In this document: in pieces, positions 24,078 through 32,910 of the stretch
How positions within the stretch are numbered: position 1 is the stretch's first letter
Layout of the letters: each line of letters opens with the position of its first letter
Assembly: GCF_042743185.1 (NCBI RefSeq)
Contig: NZ_JBHYMS010000043.1
Location: forward strand, 1-64,000
Direction of reading: 5' to 3'
From: Inquilinus sp042743185
GTDB taxonomy: Bacteria > Pseudomonadota > Alphaproteobacteria > DSM-16000 > Inquilinaceae
DNA length: 64,000 nucleotides
Made by a program: the position numbers and the translations under genes
Notes under the pieces: generated by a model
Seen by the model: only the letters and a program-made list of their open reading frames with translations
Told to the model about the DNA's origin: nothing
Databases searched by the model: none

Positions 24078-25541
24078 TCAGCCGGCGTCGATGCGGTCGA
24101 TGAACCAGCGGCAGATCCGCCGCCACAGCTCGTCCTTGGCGACCATGTCCTCGCAGCCGTGGTCGAGATTGGGGTTGTCGTTGATCTCGATCACGAACAC
24201 GCCCTTCTCGGTCTGCTTCAGGTCGACGCCGTAGAGCCCGTCGCCGATCAGCTTGGCCGCGCGCACGGCGACGTCCAGCACCTCCGGCGCCACCTCGTCG
24301 AGGGCGAAGGTCTTGAAGTTGCCCCAGCCGACCTTGCCGTCGGCGGAATGGCGGACGATCTGCCAGTGCTTCTTCGCCATCATGTACTGGCAGACGAACA
24401 GCGGCTCGCCGTCCAGCACGCCGACCCGCCAATCGTGGTCGGTCGGCATGAACTCCTGCGCCAGGATCACATCGGAATCGTCCAGCAGCTGCTCGGCCAT
24501 CTGCTCCAGCTCGCGCCGGTCGTTGGCCTTGAACACGCCGCGGCTGAAGGACCCGTCCGGGATCTTCAGCACGATCGGGTAGGCGAACTCCTCCTCCACC
24601 CGCTCGATGTTCTTCAGGCTGTCGACCACCACGGTCTTCGGCGTCGGGATCTTGTTCGCGGACAGGAGCTCGTAGAGATAGACCTTGTTGGTGCAGCGCA
24701 GGATCGAGGTGCTGTCGTCGATCACCGGCATGCCCTCCTGCTCCGCCCGTCGGGCGAAGCGGAAGGTGTGGTTGTCGATCGCCGTGGTCTCGCGGATGAA
24801 CAGCGCGTCGTATTCGGCCAGGCGCAGCAGGTCCTTCTTCTCGATGACCTCGACTTCCATGTCCATGGTCTCGGCCACGCGGGCGAGCTTCAGGATCGAG
24901 CGGTGGGTCGAGGGCGCGAACTCCTCCTTCGGGTTGAACAGCACGGCGAGGGTGTACTTCGCCGGCTTGTTCTCCTTCGGGTTCCGCCAGCTCTGGCGGG
25001 TGTAGAGGTCGAGCGTCTCGTAGAAGAAGGCCTCGGTCTCGCCCTCGATGTCGGAGATCGACAATTCGCCGATCGAGGCGATGCGGAAGCGATCGGTGAA
25101 GCGGACCTTGACCTCGAGGATCGGCGCCCGGAACCAGTCGAACACGCGGCGGCCGAAATCCTGGAACCGGTCGTCGTCGGCCCGGCCGAAGCAGATGATC
25201 AGCTTGAACGGGCCGCCCGGCGGCGGGGTCAGCCGCTTGATCCGGCGGTTGAGGTCGTCCTCCAGGTCCGGCAGGGCGATCTTGTAGAGCGTCTTCTGGC
25301 CGAGATCGAGGATGGTCTCGACCATCGGGATGACGCGGTGGGCGCGGGCCTCGGCCAGCAGCGAGACGTAGTAGCCCCGCGTCATATAGGCGGTGGAGCG
25401 CGACAGGTTGATGACCTTCGCGTCCCCTCCCTTCAGCATCTGCGGCCGGCCGATATAGTCCCGGGTGGTGACGAGCTGGCGGCCGTCCGGGTCGCCCTTG
25501 AAGTCGCCGATACGGTCGACGACGATGATCCAACCGCTCAT
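24078..25541 (-). CDS. RimK-like ATP-grasp ligase with N-terminal RLAN domain
   Basis: A 487-residue ATP-grasp amino-acid or peptide ligase. Residues 1 to about 190 match the RimK-like ATP-grasp N-terminal (RLAN) domain: MSGWIIVVDRIGDFKGDPDG, then LSRSTAYMTRGYYVSLLAEA. The ATP-grasp fold follows: TNKVYLYELLSANKIPTPKT near 290, PIVLKIPDGSFSRGVFK near 322, VILAQEFMPTDHDWRVGVLD near 363 and the metal-binding FVIEINDNPNLDHG near 455. RimK relatives add glutamate-like residues to proteins or small molecules using ATP through an acyl phosphate. Its ATG overlaps the stop of the upstream GNAT-C39 gene (ATGA), indicating coupled translation. Substrate unknown. Confidence 0.9.
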   Translation of the reverse strand: MSGWIIVVDRIGDFKGDPDGRQLVTTRDYIGRPQMLKGGDAKVINLSRSTAYMTRGYYVSLLAEARAHRVIPMVETILDLGQKTLYKIALPDLEDDLNRRIKRLTPPPGGPFKLIICFGRADDDRFQDFGRRVFDWFRAPILEVKVRFTDRFRIASIGELSISDIEGETEAFFYETLDLYTRQSWRNPKENKPAKYTLAVLFNPKEEFAPSTHRSILKLARVAETMDMEVEVIEKKDLLRLAEYDALFIRETTAIDNHTFRFARRAEQEGMPVIDDSTSILRCTNKVYLYELLSANKIPTPKTVVVDSLKNIERVEEEFAYPIVLKIPDGSFSRGVFKANDRRELEQMAEQLLDDSDVILAQEFMPTDHDWRVGVLDGEPLFVCQYMMAKKHWQIVRHSADGKVGWGNFKTFALDEVAPEVLDVAVRAAKLIGDGLYGVDLKQTEKGVFVIEINDNPNLDHGCEDMVAKDELWRRICRWFIDRIDAG

Positions 25542-26674
25542 TGGGCCTTCCTGCTGAGCACGACCGCCGCCCTGAGCTGGGTGCGGCCGTAGCGGGCCAT
25601 GCGCTCGAATTCCCGGCGCGGGATCGGGAGGTTCGCCTTGGCCGAGGCGCTCTCCATCTCCGTCACGGCGACCCAGGGGTCGTGCACATAGATGAAACGC
25701 TCGTCGAAGCCGTTTGCGACCACCCAGTGCGGATTTTTTTCGCCATAGCCCCGGAACAAGCTGATCAGCACGATCGGGATCGCGCCTTCGCCGATCAGGG
25801 CGCACATTTCGGGCAATCCGAGGGCACGATGCCGGACTTCGATCCGGCGGCGGGCGCAGCGGGTGCGGAAATCCTCCTGCACCACCGTCATCACCGCCTT
25901 CTTGTCCGGGCTGCGCACGCCGTCCAGGAACAGGATCGAATCGTCGCTGACGAAGATCCGGGCCTGCAGCCCGCGGTCATGCGCCGCCAGCGCCATGCCG
26001 TAGGGGTCGCAGCCGCCATGGCCCGAGGTCATGTAGATCGTCGTCGCCTCGCGCCACAGCCTGAGCTCCCGCGCCCGGCTCAGCTCCGTCTCCGGGTCCA
26101 GCGCCTTCATCGCCATCAAGAGCGTCGCCGCCCCGCAGGTGAAGCTGGTGGTCTGGGCGTAATAGGGCACGTGCAGGTCGATCTGCGGCTGACCTTCGGC
26201 GCCGAGCCTCTTCTCGAAGCGCAGCGCGTCGGCATGATCCTCGTAGAAGTCGAGATAGCGCCCGAAATGGCGGTAGCCGCGCGATTCATAGAGCGCGATC
26301 GCCTTGGCGTTGTCCGGCCGCACCTCGAGCCGCAGGAACAGGGCCCCCTCGTCATGCGCCGCCCGCTCCGCCGCCTCCAGCAGCCGGGCGCCAAGGCCGC
26401 GGCCGCGAGTCTCGGGATCGACCGCCAGCGAGTAGAGCCGCGCCAGAGCCGTGGTCCGGCGCAGCAGCACCAGGGCGTAGCCAAGCAGCCGGCCGCCCTC
26501 CTCCGCCGCCAGGCAGACCGCATGGCCCCGGGTCAGCAGATGCAGGAAGCTGCGCCGGCTCAGGCGGTCGTGGTCGAAGGCGCGGGACTCGATCTCCAGC
26601 AGCCGCGGCACGTCGTCGGGCGTGGCGAACCGGATGGTCTCGGCGGTCGGGGCGGCGGATCTGTCGTCGGGCAT
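25538..26674 (-). CDS. GNAT acetyltransferase fused to a C39-like cysteine peptidase
   Basis: A 378-residue fusion. Residues 12-155 are a GNAT domain: IRFATPDDVPRLLEIESRAF, acetyl-CoA loop RGRGLGARLLE at 90-100, NAKAIALYESRGYRHFGRYL. Residues 165-370 form a papain-like peptidase of the C39 type: nucleophile Cys180 in TTSFTCGAATLLMAMKALDP, His316 in NPHWVVANGFDERF, Asp332 in YVHDPW. Such proteins occur beside RLAN/RimK ATP-grasp ligases; comparative genomics has linked that pairing to synthesis or conjugation of peptides (known for the family, product unknown). ATG at 26674 is used because the GNAT homology starts soon after. It is first in the unit with rimK-like and DUF4893 genes, and divergent from a sulfatase gene. 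Confidence 0.9.
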   Translation of the reverse strand: MPDDRSAAPTAETIRFATPDDVPRLLEIESRAFDHDRLSRRSFLHLLTRGHAVCLAAEEGGRLLGYALVLLRRTTALARLYSLAVDPETRGRGLGARLLEAAERAAHDEGALFLRLEVRPDNAKAIALYESRGYRHFGRYLDFYEDHADALRFEKRLGAEGQPQIDLHVPYYAQTTSFTCGAATLLMAMKALDPETELSRARELRLWREATTIYMTSGHGGCDPYGMALAAHDRGLQARIFVSDDSILFLDGVRSPDKKAVMTVVQEDFRTRCARRRIEVRHRALGLPEMCALIGEGAIPIVLISLFRGYGEKNPHWVVANGFDERFIYVHDPWVAVTEMESASAKANLPIPRREFERMARYGRTQLRAAVVLSRKAQ

Positions 26675-26792
26675 CACACGGTCGAATCCCGGCTTGGTTA
26701 TCGCGCCGATACCGGTCCGGCACCAGGGCCATTCGGAAGCTGACCGAGAATTCATCCACCGGCCACGGAAAGCTGTGCCATCGTCTCGCGCC

Positions 26793-28451
26793 ATGGCCGC
26801 CACCGACACCACCCTGCCCCGCCCCCGCAACCGATTGATGCCGCTGGTCGGCGGACTGCGCCTGGCCGCGGCGCTGCTGTGGCTGGTGCTGCTGCTCGGT
26901 GTGCCGTCGGCCCCGGATGGCTGGCAGGTCTACGGCCTGGCCTCGGTCCCCGTCGAGCTGGCGATCGTGATCGCCGCCCTGGCCCTGGTGCCGCCGCTGC
27001 GGCGGTCGCGCGCCGTTACCGGCGTGCTCGGCGGGCTGGGCCTGCTGGTCGCCGCGATCAAGCTGGCCGACCTCGTCACCCAGGTCTCCTTCGGCCGGCC
27101 GGTCAGCCTCTATGTCGACCGGCTGCTGCTGGTCAACGGCATGCATCTGGCGAACGGCGTGCTCGGCGCCGTCGGCCTGATCGGCATCACCCTCGGGGCG
27201 GTCGTCGCCGGCTGGTGCATCTGGCGGGCGACGGCCCGGTCGGTGCGACTGCTGCAGCAGGCCCTGTCCGCCTCCCTCGCCCGGCGCGGCATCGCCGGCG
27301 GCCTGGCGGCGCTGGCCATCCTGGTCTTCGCCGTCGGCCAGGCTGTGCCGGATGCCTACGGCCCGGCCCGCCCGGTGAACGACACCGCCAGCTTCATGGT
27401 CGCCGACCAGATCCGCCGCCTGATCCCGGCCCTGGCCATGGAAGGCCGGTTCCGGGCCGAGGAGGCGGTGGACCCGCTGGTCGGCGGCGTGTCGCGGACG
27501 CCGCTGGGCGGGCTTGGCGGCGCCGATGTCACCGTCGTGTTCCTCGAATCCTACGGCCGCAGCGCGCTGGAGGACCCGCGCTTCGACGTCCTGCCCAAGG
27601 CCGCGCTGGCCGAGATGGCGCCGAAGCTGGCCGCCGCCGGGGTCTATTCCGCCTCCGGCTGGCTGGCCTCGCCGACCCGCGGCGGCCAGTCCTGGCTGGC
27701 CCATGCGACGCTGGCCAGCGGCATGCAGATCGACGATCAGCTGCGCTACGACCTGCTGGTCACCGGCAAGCGCATGACCCTGCCCCGCCTGTTCGCCAAG
27801 GCCGGCTACCACACCGGGCTGATCGCCCCGGCGATCACCGGCAGCGAGCCCGAGGCGAAACGCTTCTTCGGCTTCGACCAGACGCTGTTCGCCGACGATC
27901 TCGGCTATGCCGGGCCGCCCTTCGGCTGGGTGACGATGCCGGACCAGTACACCCTGGCCGCCTATGACCGCTGGCGAAACAGCCAGCCGAAGCCGCTGTT
28001 CAGCGAGGTCGTGCTGGTGTCCAGCCACGCCCCCTGGACCCCGGTGCCCACCCTGGTCGAGGACTGGGAGACGATCGGCGACGGCAGCCTGTACCGGAGC
28101 CTGCCGGCCACCGGCGGCACGCCGGAGGAGGTGTGGAGCGACCCGGACCGGATCCGCGACCAGTACGGCCGGTCCATGGCCTATTCGCTGCGCTCGGTGC
28201 TGGACTACGCCGCCCGGGTCATGGGCGACCACACGCTGATGGTCGTGCTGGGCGACCACCAGCCGGCGCCGATCGTCACCGGTCCGGGCACGCCGCGCGA
28301 CGTGCCGGTGCATGTCTTCAGCCGCGACGCAGACCTGGTCGCACGGTTCCGCGACTGGGGTTTCGTCGATGGGCTCGATCCCCCCGCCGCCGGCCCGGTT
28401 GCGCCGATGGCGACATTCCGGGATGCGTTCGCCAGATCCTTTTCCCCGTAA
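26793..28451 (+). CDS. LTA synthase/OpgB-like membrane sulfatase-fold transferase
   Basis: A 552-residue protein with five N-terminal membrane segments (about residues 16-35, 45-67, 75-100, 118-142, 165-182) and a periplasmic alkaline-phosphatase/sulfatase-fold domain. Motifs: VVFLESYGRSALEDPRF near 250, SPTRGGQSWLAHATLASGM near 290 with a candidate nucleophile threonine, ITGSEPEAKRFFGFDQ near 345, SSHAPWTPVP near 410 and metal ligands LGDHQPAP near 487. LtaS, OpgB and EptA-type enzymes with this layout move phosphoglycerol or phosphoethanolamine between lipids and envelope glycans. Standing just upstream of opgD and opgH, it may decorate periplasmic glucans, as OpgB does in E. coli. ATG 26793 is chosen; no strong ribosome site. 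Confidence 0.82.
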   Translation: MAATDTTLPRPRNRLMPLVGGLRLAAALLWLVLLLGVPSAPDGWQVYGLASVPVELAIVIAALALVPPLRRSRAVTGVLGGLGLLVAAIKLADLVTQVSFGRPVSLYVDRLLLVNGMHLANGVLGAVGLIGITLGAVVAGWCIWRATARSVRLLQQALSASLARRGIAGGLAALAILVFAVGQAVPDAYGPARPVNDTASFMVADQIRRLIPALAMEGRFRAEEAVDPLVGGVSRTPLGGLGGADVTVVFLESYGRSALEDPRFDVLPKAALAEMAPKLAAAGVYSASGWLASPTRGGQSWLAHATLASGMQIDDQLRYDLLVTGKRMTLPRLFAKAGYHTGLIAPAITGSEPEAKRFFGFDQTLFADDLGYAGPPFGWVTMPDQYTLAAYDRWRNSQPKPLFSEVVLVSSHAPWTPVPTLVEDWETIGDGSLYRSLPATGGTPEEVWSDPDRIRDQYGRSMAYSLRSVLDYAARVMGDHTLMVVLGDHQPAPIVTGPGTPRDVPVHVFSRDADLVARFRDWGFVDGLDPPAAGPVAPMATFRDAFARSFSP

Positions 28452-28753
28452 AAGCTTCTCCGAAAAAAGCGCGTCAATTGCGCGTGTCAATCTGTGAAAA
28501 TGCAGATCAGTACCGGCCGCTGCGCCTGGGTCCGCCGGCTTCTGCACTGCAAACGAAACGGCTAGGGTAGCGTCGGAACAAATTCACGAAGGTAGCGTTG
28601 ATCGGACGGCCCCAGCAGGCGGCGCCGGCAGAAGTGTTGTGAGCCGGGACCGGGTCGTGGGGCCTGGGCCGCGCGCGGTGATGTTCGTCCAGGAACCGCC
28701 ACAATTGCGATCGATCGTGCCAGTATGTTGCAGTGCAAAAATCCGGTGGTGAC
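28452..28753. other. intergenic region before opgD
   Basis: About 300 bases between the sulfatase stop and the opgD start without a gene. It contains an A-rich tract at 28462-28467, CGCG-rich partial symmetry around 28470-28485 and, importantly, an EcfG-type promoter at 28575-28599. The predicted transcript would have a leader of roughly 150 bases. Confidence 0.55.
28575..28599 (+). promoter_or_regulatory. EcfG (general stress response) promoter for the opgD-orf-opgH operon
   Basis: GGAAC at 28575-28579, exactly 16 bases, then CGTT at 28596-28599. This is a perfect match to the alphaproteobacterial EcfG (ECF15) consensus GGAAC-N16/17-CGTT. It reads toward opgD, which starts about 155 bases downstream, and lies in non-coding DNA. 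Confidence 0.65.
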
Positions 28754-30313
28754 GTGGGGCTGACCAGACGCCAGATCTTGATGGGCACGACCGCGCTGGC
28801 GGCGTCTTCGCTGTTCGCGCCCGGCCGGTCCGCCGTCGCCGCCCCCAGCCTGGGTGAGACCACGCCGTTCAGCATGACGTGGCTGATCGACCGGGCCAAG
28901 ACCGTGTCGCAGGCCCCGTTCGTGCCGCCGGACGAGAACCTGCCGGCCGAGATCAAGCAGCTGAGCTACGACCAGCTGCGGGCGATCCGCTTCCTGCCGG
29001 AGCAGGCGCTGTGGCGGCCGGAGAACCTGCCGTTCCAGATGCATTTCTTCCATCTCGGCGCCTATTACGACAAGCCGGTCCACATCTTCCAGGTCGACGG
29101 CTACCAGGCGCGCGAGGTGCTGTACCGCCAGGACCTGTTCGACCTGGGCGGCACCAAGTTCCCGGAGACGCCGCCGGACCATCTCGGCTTCGCCGGCTTC
29201 CGGCTGCACTATGCGCTCAACCGGCCGGAGTTCCTGGACGAGATCGCCGTGTTCCTCGGCGCCAGCTATTTCCGCTGCCTGGGCGGCAAGAACATCTACG
29301 GCCTGTCCGCCCGCGGCCTGGCGATCGACACCGGGTCGACCCGCGGCGAGGAGTTCCCGGTTTTCCGCCAGTTCTGGGTCGAGACCCCGGCCCCGGACGC
29401 CAAGCAGATCCGGCTTTACGCCCTGCTCGACAGCCCGGGCGTCAGCGGCGCCTACAGCTTCCTGATCAAGCCGGGCGAGATCACCACGGTCGACATCGAG
29501 GCGACGCTGTATCCGCGCCACGCCATCGAGAAGTTCGGCCTTGCGCCGCTGACCAGCATGTTCCTGTTCGGGCCGCAGGACCACCGGACCTTCGACGATT
29601 TCCGGCCGGAGGTGCATGACAGCGACGGGCTGTCGATGTGGAGCGGGGCCGGCGAATGGATCTGGCGGCCGCTGCGCAATCCGTCACGCCTGCTGATCAG
29701 CTCGTTCATGGACGAGAACCCGCGCGGCTTCGGCCTGATGCAGCGCCAACGCTCCTACAGCAGCTACCAGGACCTGGAGGCGATGTACGAGCGCCGCCCC
29801 AGCCTGTGGGTCGAGCCGCTGAGCGGCTGGGGGCCGGGCGTGGTGCAGCTGGTCGAGATCCCGACCGACGCCGAGATCCACGACAACATCGTCGCCTTCT
29901 GGGTGCCGAAGCAGCCGGTCGATGCCGGCCAGGAATGGAAGCTGTCCTATCGGCTGCACTGGGGCATGAATCCGCCGGTCAGCAGCGACCGCGGCGTCGT
30001 GGTGTCGACCCGCACCGGGGCCGGCGGCGTGTCCGGCGGCGACAACAAATCCAGCGATACCCGCAAGTTCGTGATCGACTTCCGGGGCGGCGCGCTTGAC
30101 TCTCTGCCGCCGGACGCGTCATTGGAAGCCGTGGTCACGGCTTCTGCCGGGGAGATCCAGTTCCCCGTAGCACAGCGGAATCCGGAACTCGGCGGCTGGC
30201 GGGCTTTCTTCGATCTGAAACCCGCCGGCGACGACCCCGCCGAGCTTCGGTGCTTCTTACGGCAGGGCAGCGATGCCCTGACCGAAACATGGAGTTTCCA
30301 ATGGACGCCTTGA
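28754..30313 (+). CDS. opgD: periplasmic glucan biosynthesis protein, OpgG/OpgD (MdoG/MdoD) family
   Basis: A roughly 519-residue exported protein acting in synthesis of osmoregulated periplasmic glucans after OpgH makes the backbone. The N-terminus carries a twin-arginine signal (LTRRQILMGTTALAASSLFA), as in OpgD; E. coli OpgG uses Sec. Core features: LSYDQLRAIRFLPEQALWRP near residue 72, FHLGAYYDKPVHIFQVDG near 97, FAGFRLHYALNRPEFLDEIA near 145, GASYFRCLGGKNIYGLSARG near 170, DENPRGFGLMQRQRSYSSYQ near 318 and YRLHWG near 398. Start: GTG at 28754 placed just before the Tat motif; a GTG at 28733 is the alternative. Its end overlaps the next small gene by 13 bases. Confidence 0.9.
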   Translation: MGLTRRQILMGTTALAASSLFAPGRSAVAAPSLGETTPFSMTWLIDRAKTVSQAPFVPPDENLPAEIKQLSYDQLRAIRFLPEQALWRPENLPFQMHFFHLGAYYDKPVHIFQVDGYQAREVLYRQDLFDLGGTKFPETPPDHLGFAGFRLHYALNRPEFLDEIAVFLGASYFRCLGGKNIYGLSARGLAIDTGSTRGEEFPVFRQFWVETPAPDAKQIRLYALLDSPGVSGAYSFLIKPGEITTVDIEATLYPRHAIEKFGLAPLTSMFLFGPQDHRTFDDFRPEVHDSDGLSMWSGAGEWIWRPLRNPSRLLISSFMDENPRGFGLMQRQRSYSSYQDLEAMYERRPSLWVEPLSGWGPGVVQLVEIPTDAEIHDNIVAFWVPKQPVDAGQEWKLSYRLHWGMNPPVSSDRGVVVSTRTGAGGVSGGDNKSSDTRKFVIDFRGGALDSLPPDASLEAVVTASAGEIQFPVAQRNPELGGWRAFFDLKPAGDDPAELRCFLRQGSDALTETWSFQWTP

Positions 30314-30798
30314 CGACGCGCCGGAATCAACCCATGTCCCAGGTCGGGCTGCAAACCCCGGTCAACATCAACATGCCTGACGACGTCATCGCCTTCTTCC
30401 AGGGCCTTGGATTCACGGATCCGGCCGCGCTCTCCGGCGCGATCGAAACGGCGTTCTGCGACGTCGATCCGTCGACGATGCCGGCCCCCGCCCTGCTGGA
30501 GCATGCCCGCCGGCGCACCGCCGACTGGTTCGCTGTGGTGCTGAACCGCAACGAGAAGAGCGACGATGCGGTCCTCACCATCGGTCGGGCCGCCTATCTG
30601 CTGACCGACGCCGCCCGCCGCTGGCCCGAGCACTTCCTGTCCGAGGACCCGCTGCCGCAAGCGATGGAGCAGGCCCTGCGCCGGGTGTCGCCGGTGCCGG
30701 TGCCACGCTCCAAGCCGACGCCGATGCTGGATCAGCCGCTCGACCCCGTCTGGGCCGGCTGGTGGTCGCCCGAGGCCGCCGAACGGCGCCCGGCCTGA
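30301..30798 (+). CDS. hypothetical protein between opgD and opgH, possible detached OpgH N-terminal domain
   Basis: A 165-residue soluble protein; no family recognised with confidence. It starts at ATG 30301, inside the end of opgD, with GGAG eight bases upstream, and ends 22 bases before opgH. It has a helical middle (VIAFFQGLGFTDPAALSGAI; RTADWFAVVLNRNEKSDDAV) and a proline-rich end: KPTPMLDQPLDPVWAGWWSP. That end is reminiscent of the cytoplasmic N-terminus of long OpgH proteins such as those of enterobacteria and pseudomonads (pattern M-x-P-x-P-W-x-x-x-P...W before the first membrane helix). The OpgH encoded next lacks such an N-terminus. A split gene is therefore a reasonable inference; otherwise it is an accessory Opg protein. 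Confidence 0.7.
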   Translation: MDALTTRRNQPMSQVGLQTPVNINMPDDVIAFFQGLGFTDPAALSGAIETAFCDVDPSTMPAPALLEHARRRTADWFAVVLNRNEKSDDAVLTIGRAAYLLTDAARRWPEHFLSEDPLPQAMEQALRRVSPVPVPRSKPTPMLDQPLDPVWAGWWSPEAAERRPA

Positions 30799-30820
30799 CG
30801 GAAAGGCAATCTCCTAGCCG

Positions 30821-32902
30821 ATGACCGGACTCGAAGCGGCGTCCTACGCCTTCGCGGCCCGCTGGCGCCGCCTCGCCGTCTTCGGGGCGACCGCGCTGTC
30901 GACCCTGGCGGCCGCCTTCGCCCTCTATCGCTTCCTGTCGGTCGGCGGCGTCACCGGGCTGGAGCTGGCCCTGGTGGTGATGTTCGCCATCAACTTCTCC
31001 TGGATCGCGCTGTCCTTCTGGACCGCCCTGCCCGGCTTCCTGACCCTCCTGCTGCGCTGGGGCCAGCCCGGCCTGGCGTGGCCGCAGGGGGCCGAGGCGG
31101 TGGCGCCGCTGAAGAGCCGCACCGCGGTGCTGATGCCGGTCTACAACGAGGACACGACCGGCATCTATGCCAACCTCCAGGCGATCCACGACAGCCTGGC
31201 GCGGACCGGCCATCTCGACGCCTTCGACATCTTCATCCTGAGCGACACCACCAACCCCGACGTCTGGGTGGCGGAGGAGATCGGCTGGAGCGCGCTGTGC
31301 CGCCGCACCGAGGGCAGCGGCCGCATCTTCTACCGCAAGCGCCGGCACAACGTCGCCAAGAAGGCCGGCAACATCGCCGATTTCTGCACCCGCTGGGGCG
31401 CCCGCTACGACTTCATGGTGGTGCTGGACGCCGACAGCCTGATGGCCGGCGATACGCTGGTCACCATGGCCCGGCTGATGCAGGCCAATCCGCGCGCCGG
31501 CATCATCCAGGCGCCGCCGCTGGTGGTGAACCGCAACACGCTGTGGGCCCGGATGCAGCAGTTCGCCGGGCGCCTCTACGGCCCGATCGTCAGCGCTGGC
31601 CTGGCCTTCTGGCAGCTCGGCGACGGCAACTACTGGGGCCACAACGCGATCATCCGCACCCGCGCCTTCATCGAGAGCTGCGGCCTGCCGATCCTGTCCG
31701 GGCGGCCGCCCTTCGGCGGCCACATCCTGTCGCACGACTTCGTCGAGGCGGCGCTGATCCGGCGCAACGGCTGGACCGCCTGGCTGGTGCCGGAGCTCGG
31801 CGGCAGCTACGAGGAATGCCCGCCGACGATGATCGACCACGCCAAGCGCGACCGGCGCTGGTGCCAGGGCAACATGCAGCATCTGCGCGTCCTGGTAGCG
31901 CGCGGCCTGCACCCGCTGTCGCGCCAGCACATGGCGATGGGGGTGATGAGCTACGTCTCCTCGCCGCTGTGGCTGGTCTTCATCTGCATCGGCATGCTGA
32001 CGGCGCTCGAGCACAAGCTGGAGATCCCGGTCTATTTCCCGACGGCGGAGTCCCTGTTCCCGGTCTGGCCGGTGCAGGACCAGACGCTGGCGGTGCGCCT
32101 GCTGGTGATCTCCTTCCTGATGCTGCTGGCGCCGAAGATCTTCGGCTGGACGCTGCTGCTGTTCGACCGCCGCCTGGCCGCCGGTTACGGCGGCGCCTTC
32201 CGGGCGCTCCTGAGCCTGCTGTTCGAAACCTTCTTCTCGATCTTCCAGGCGCCGGTGATGATGCTGTTCCACTCCAGCTTCGTCCTGCAGGCCTTCCTCG
32301 GCCGCGATTCCGGCTGGGGCACGCAGTCGCGCGACGACCGCGGCACGACCTGGGCCGACGCGATGCAGATGCATCGCGGCCACACCATCTTCGGCGCCGT
32401 GCTGGGCGTGGTGGCGCTGTGGATCTCGCCTTCGATGCTGGCCTGGCTGTCGCCGCTGGTGATCGGCCTCTTGCTGTCGATCCCGCTGTCGGTGATCACA
32501 TCGCGCCATTCCACCGGCGTCTGGGCCCGCAAGCTGGGCCTGCTGGTGACGCCGGAGGAGCGGCAGAAGCCGCAGATCGTGGTCGAGGCCACGGCCCTGG
32601 GCGAGCAGCTTTCCGCCACCACCAAGCCGGTCGAGGACGGGCTGGCGACGGTGATCCGCGACCCGCTGGCCAATGCGATCCACATGACCTTGCTGACCGG
32701 GTCGCCCGAGGCCGGGCGCGAGGACCCGAAGCTGGTCGAGGCGGCGCGGCGCAAGCTGACCGCCGGCGGCCCCGGCACGCTCGCCACCAGCGCCCTCGGC
32801 CGCGACGAGAAGACGGCGCTGCTGTTCGATCCGCGATCCTTGAGCGAGCTGCACCTGACCGCCCTGGCGGGCGGCCGCCTGCAGGCCGCGCCGCGGATTT
32901 GA
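30821..32902 (+). CDS. opgH: glucans biosynthesis glucosyltransferase OpgH (MdoH)
   Basis: A 693-residue inner-membrane family 2 glycosyltransferase that polymerises the beta-1,2-glucan backbone of periplasmic glucans from UDP-glucose. Two N-terminal membrane segments (residues 18-38, 48-75), then the catalytic domain: TAVLMPVYNEDTTGIYANLQ near 102, FILSDTTNPDVWV, RRKRHNVAKKAGN-like RKRRHNVAKKAGNIADFC near 172, DADSLMAG, HDFVEAALIRRNGW near 308 and the product-binding RDRRWCQGN near 345, followed by about six membrane segments. It starts almost directly at the membrane part; enterobacterial OpgH has a further cytoplasmic N-terminus of well over 100 residues. Operon with opgD and the 165-aa gene. 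Confidence 0.95.
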   Translation: MTGLEAASYAFAARWRRLAVFGATALSTLAAAFALYRFLSVGGVTGLELALVVMFAINFSWIALSFWTALPGFLTLLLRWGQPGLAWPQGAEAVAPLKSRTAVLMPVYNEDTTGIYANLQAIHDSLARTGHLDAFDIFILSDTTNPDVWVAEEIGWSALCRRTEGSGRIFYRKRRHNVAKKAGNIADFCTRWGARYDFMVVLDADSLMAGDTLVTMARLMQANPRAGIIQAPPLVVNRNTLWARMQQFAGRLYGPIVSAGLAFWQLGDGNYWGHNAIIRTRAFIESCGLPILSGRPPFGGHILSHDFVEAALIRRNGWTAWLVPELGGSYEECPPTMIDHAKRDRRWCQGNMQHLRVLVARGLHPLSRQHMAMGVMSYVSSPLWLVFICIGMLTALEHKLEIPVYFPTAESLFPVWPVQDQTLAVRLLVISFLMLLAPKIFGWTLLLFDRRLAAGYGGAFRALLSLLFETFFSIFQAPVMMLFHSSFVLQAFLGRDSGWGTQSRDDRGTTWADAMQMHRGHTIFGAVLGVVALWISPSMLAWLSPLVIGLLLSIPLSVITSRHSTGVWARKLGLLVTPEERQKPQIVVEATALGEQLSATTKPVEDGLATVIRDPLANAIHMTLLTGSPEAGREDPKLVEAARRKLTAGGPGTLATSALGRDEKTALLFDPRSLSELHLTALAGGRLQAAPRI

Positions 32903-32910
32903 GGCGATCC

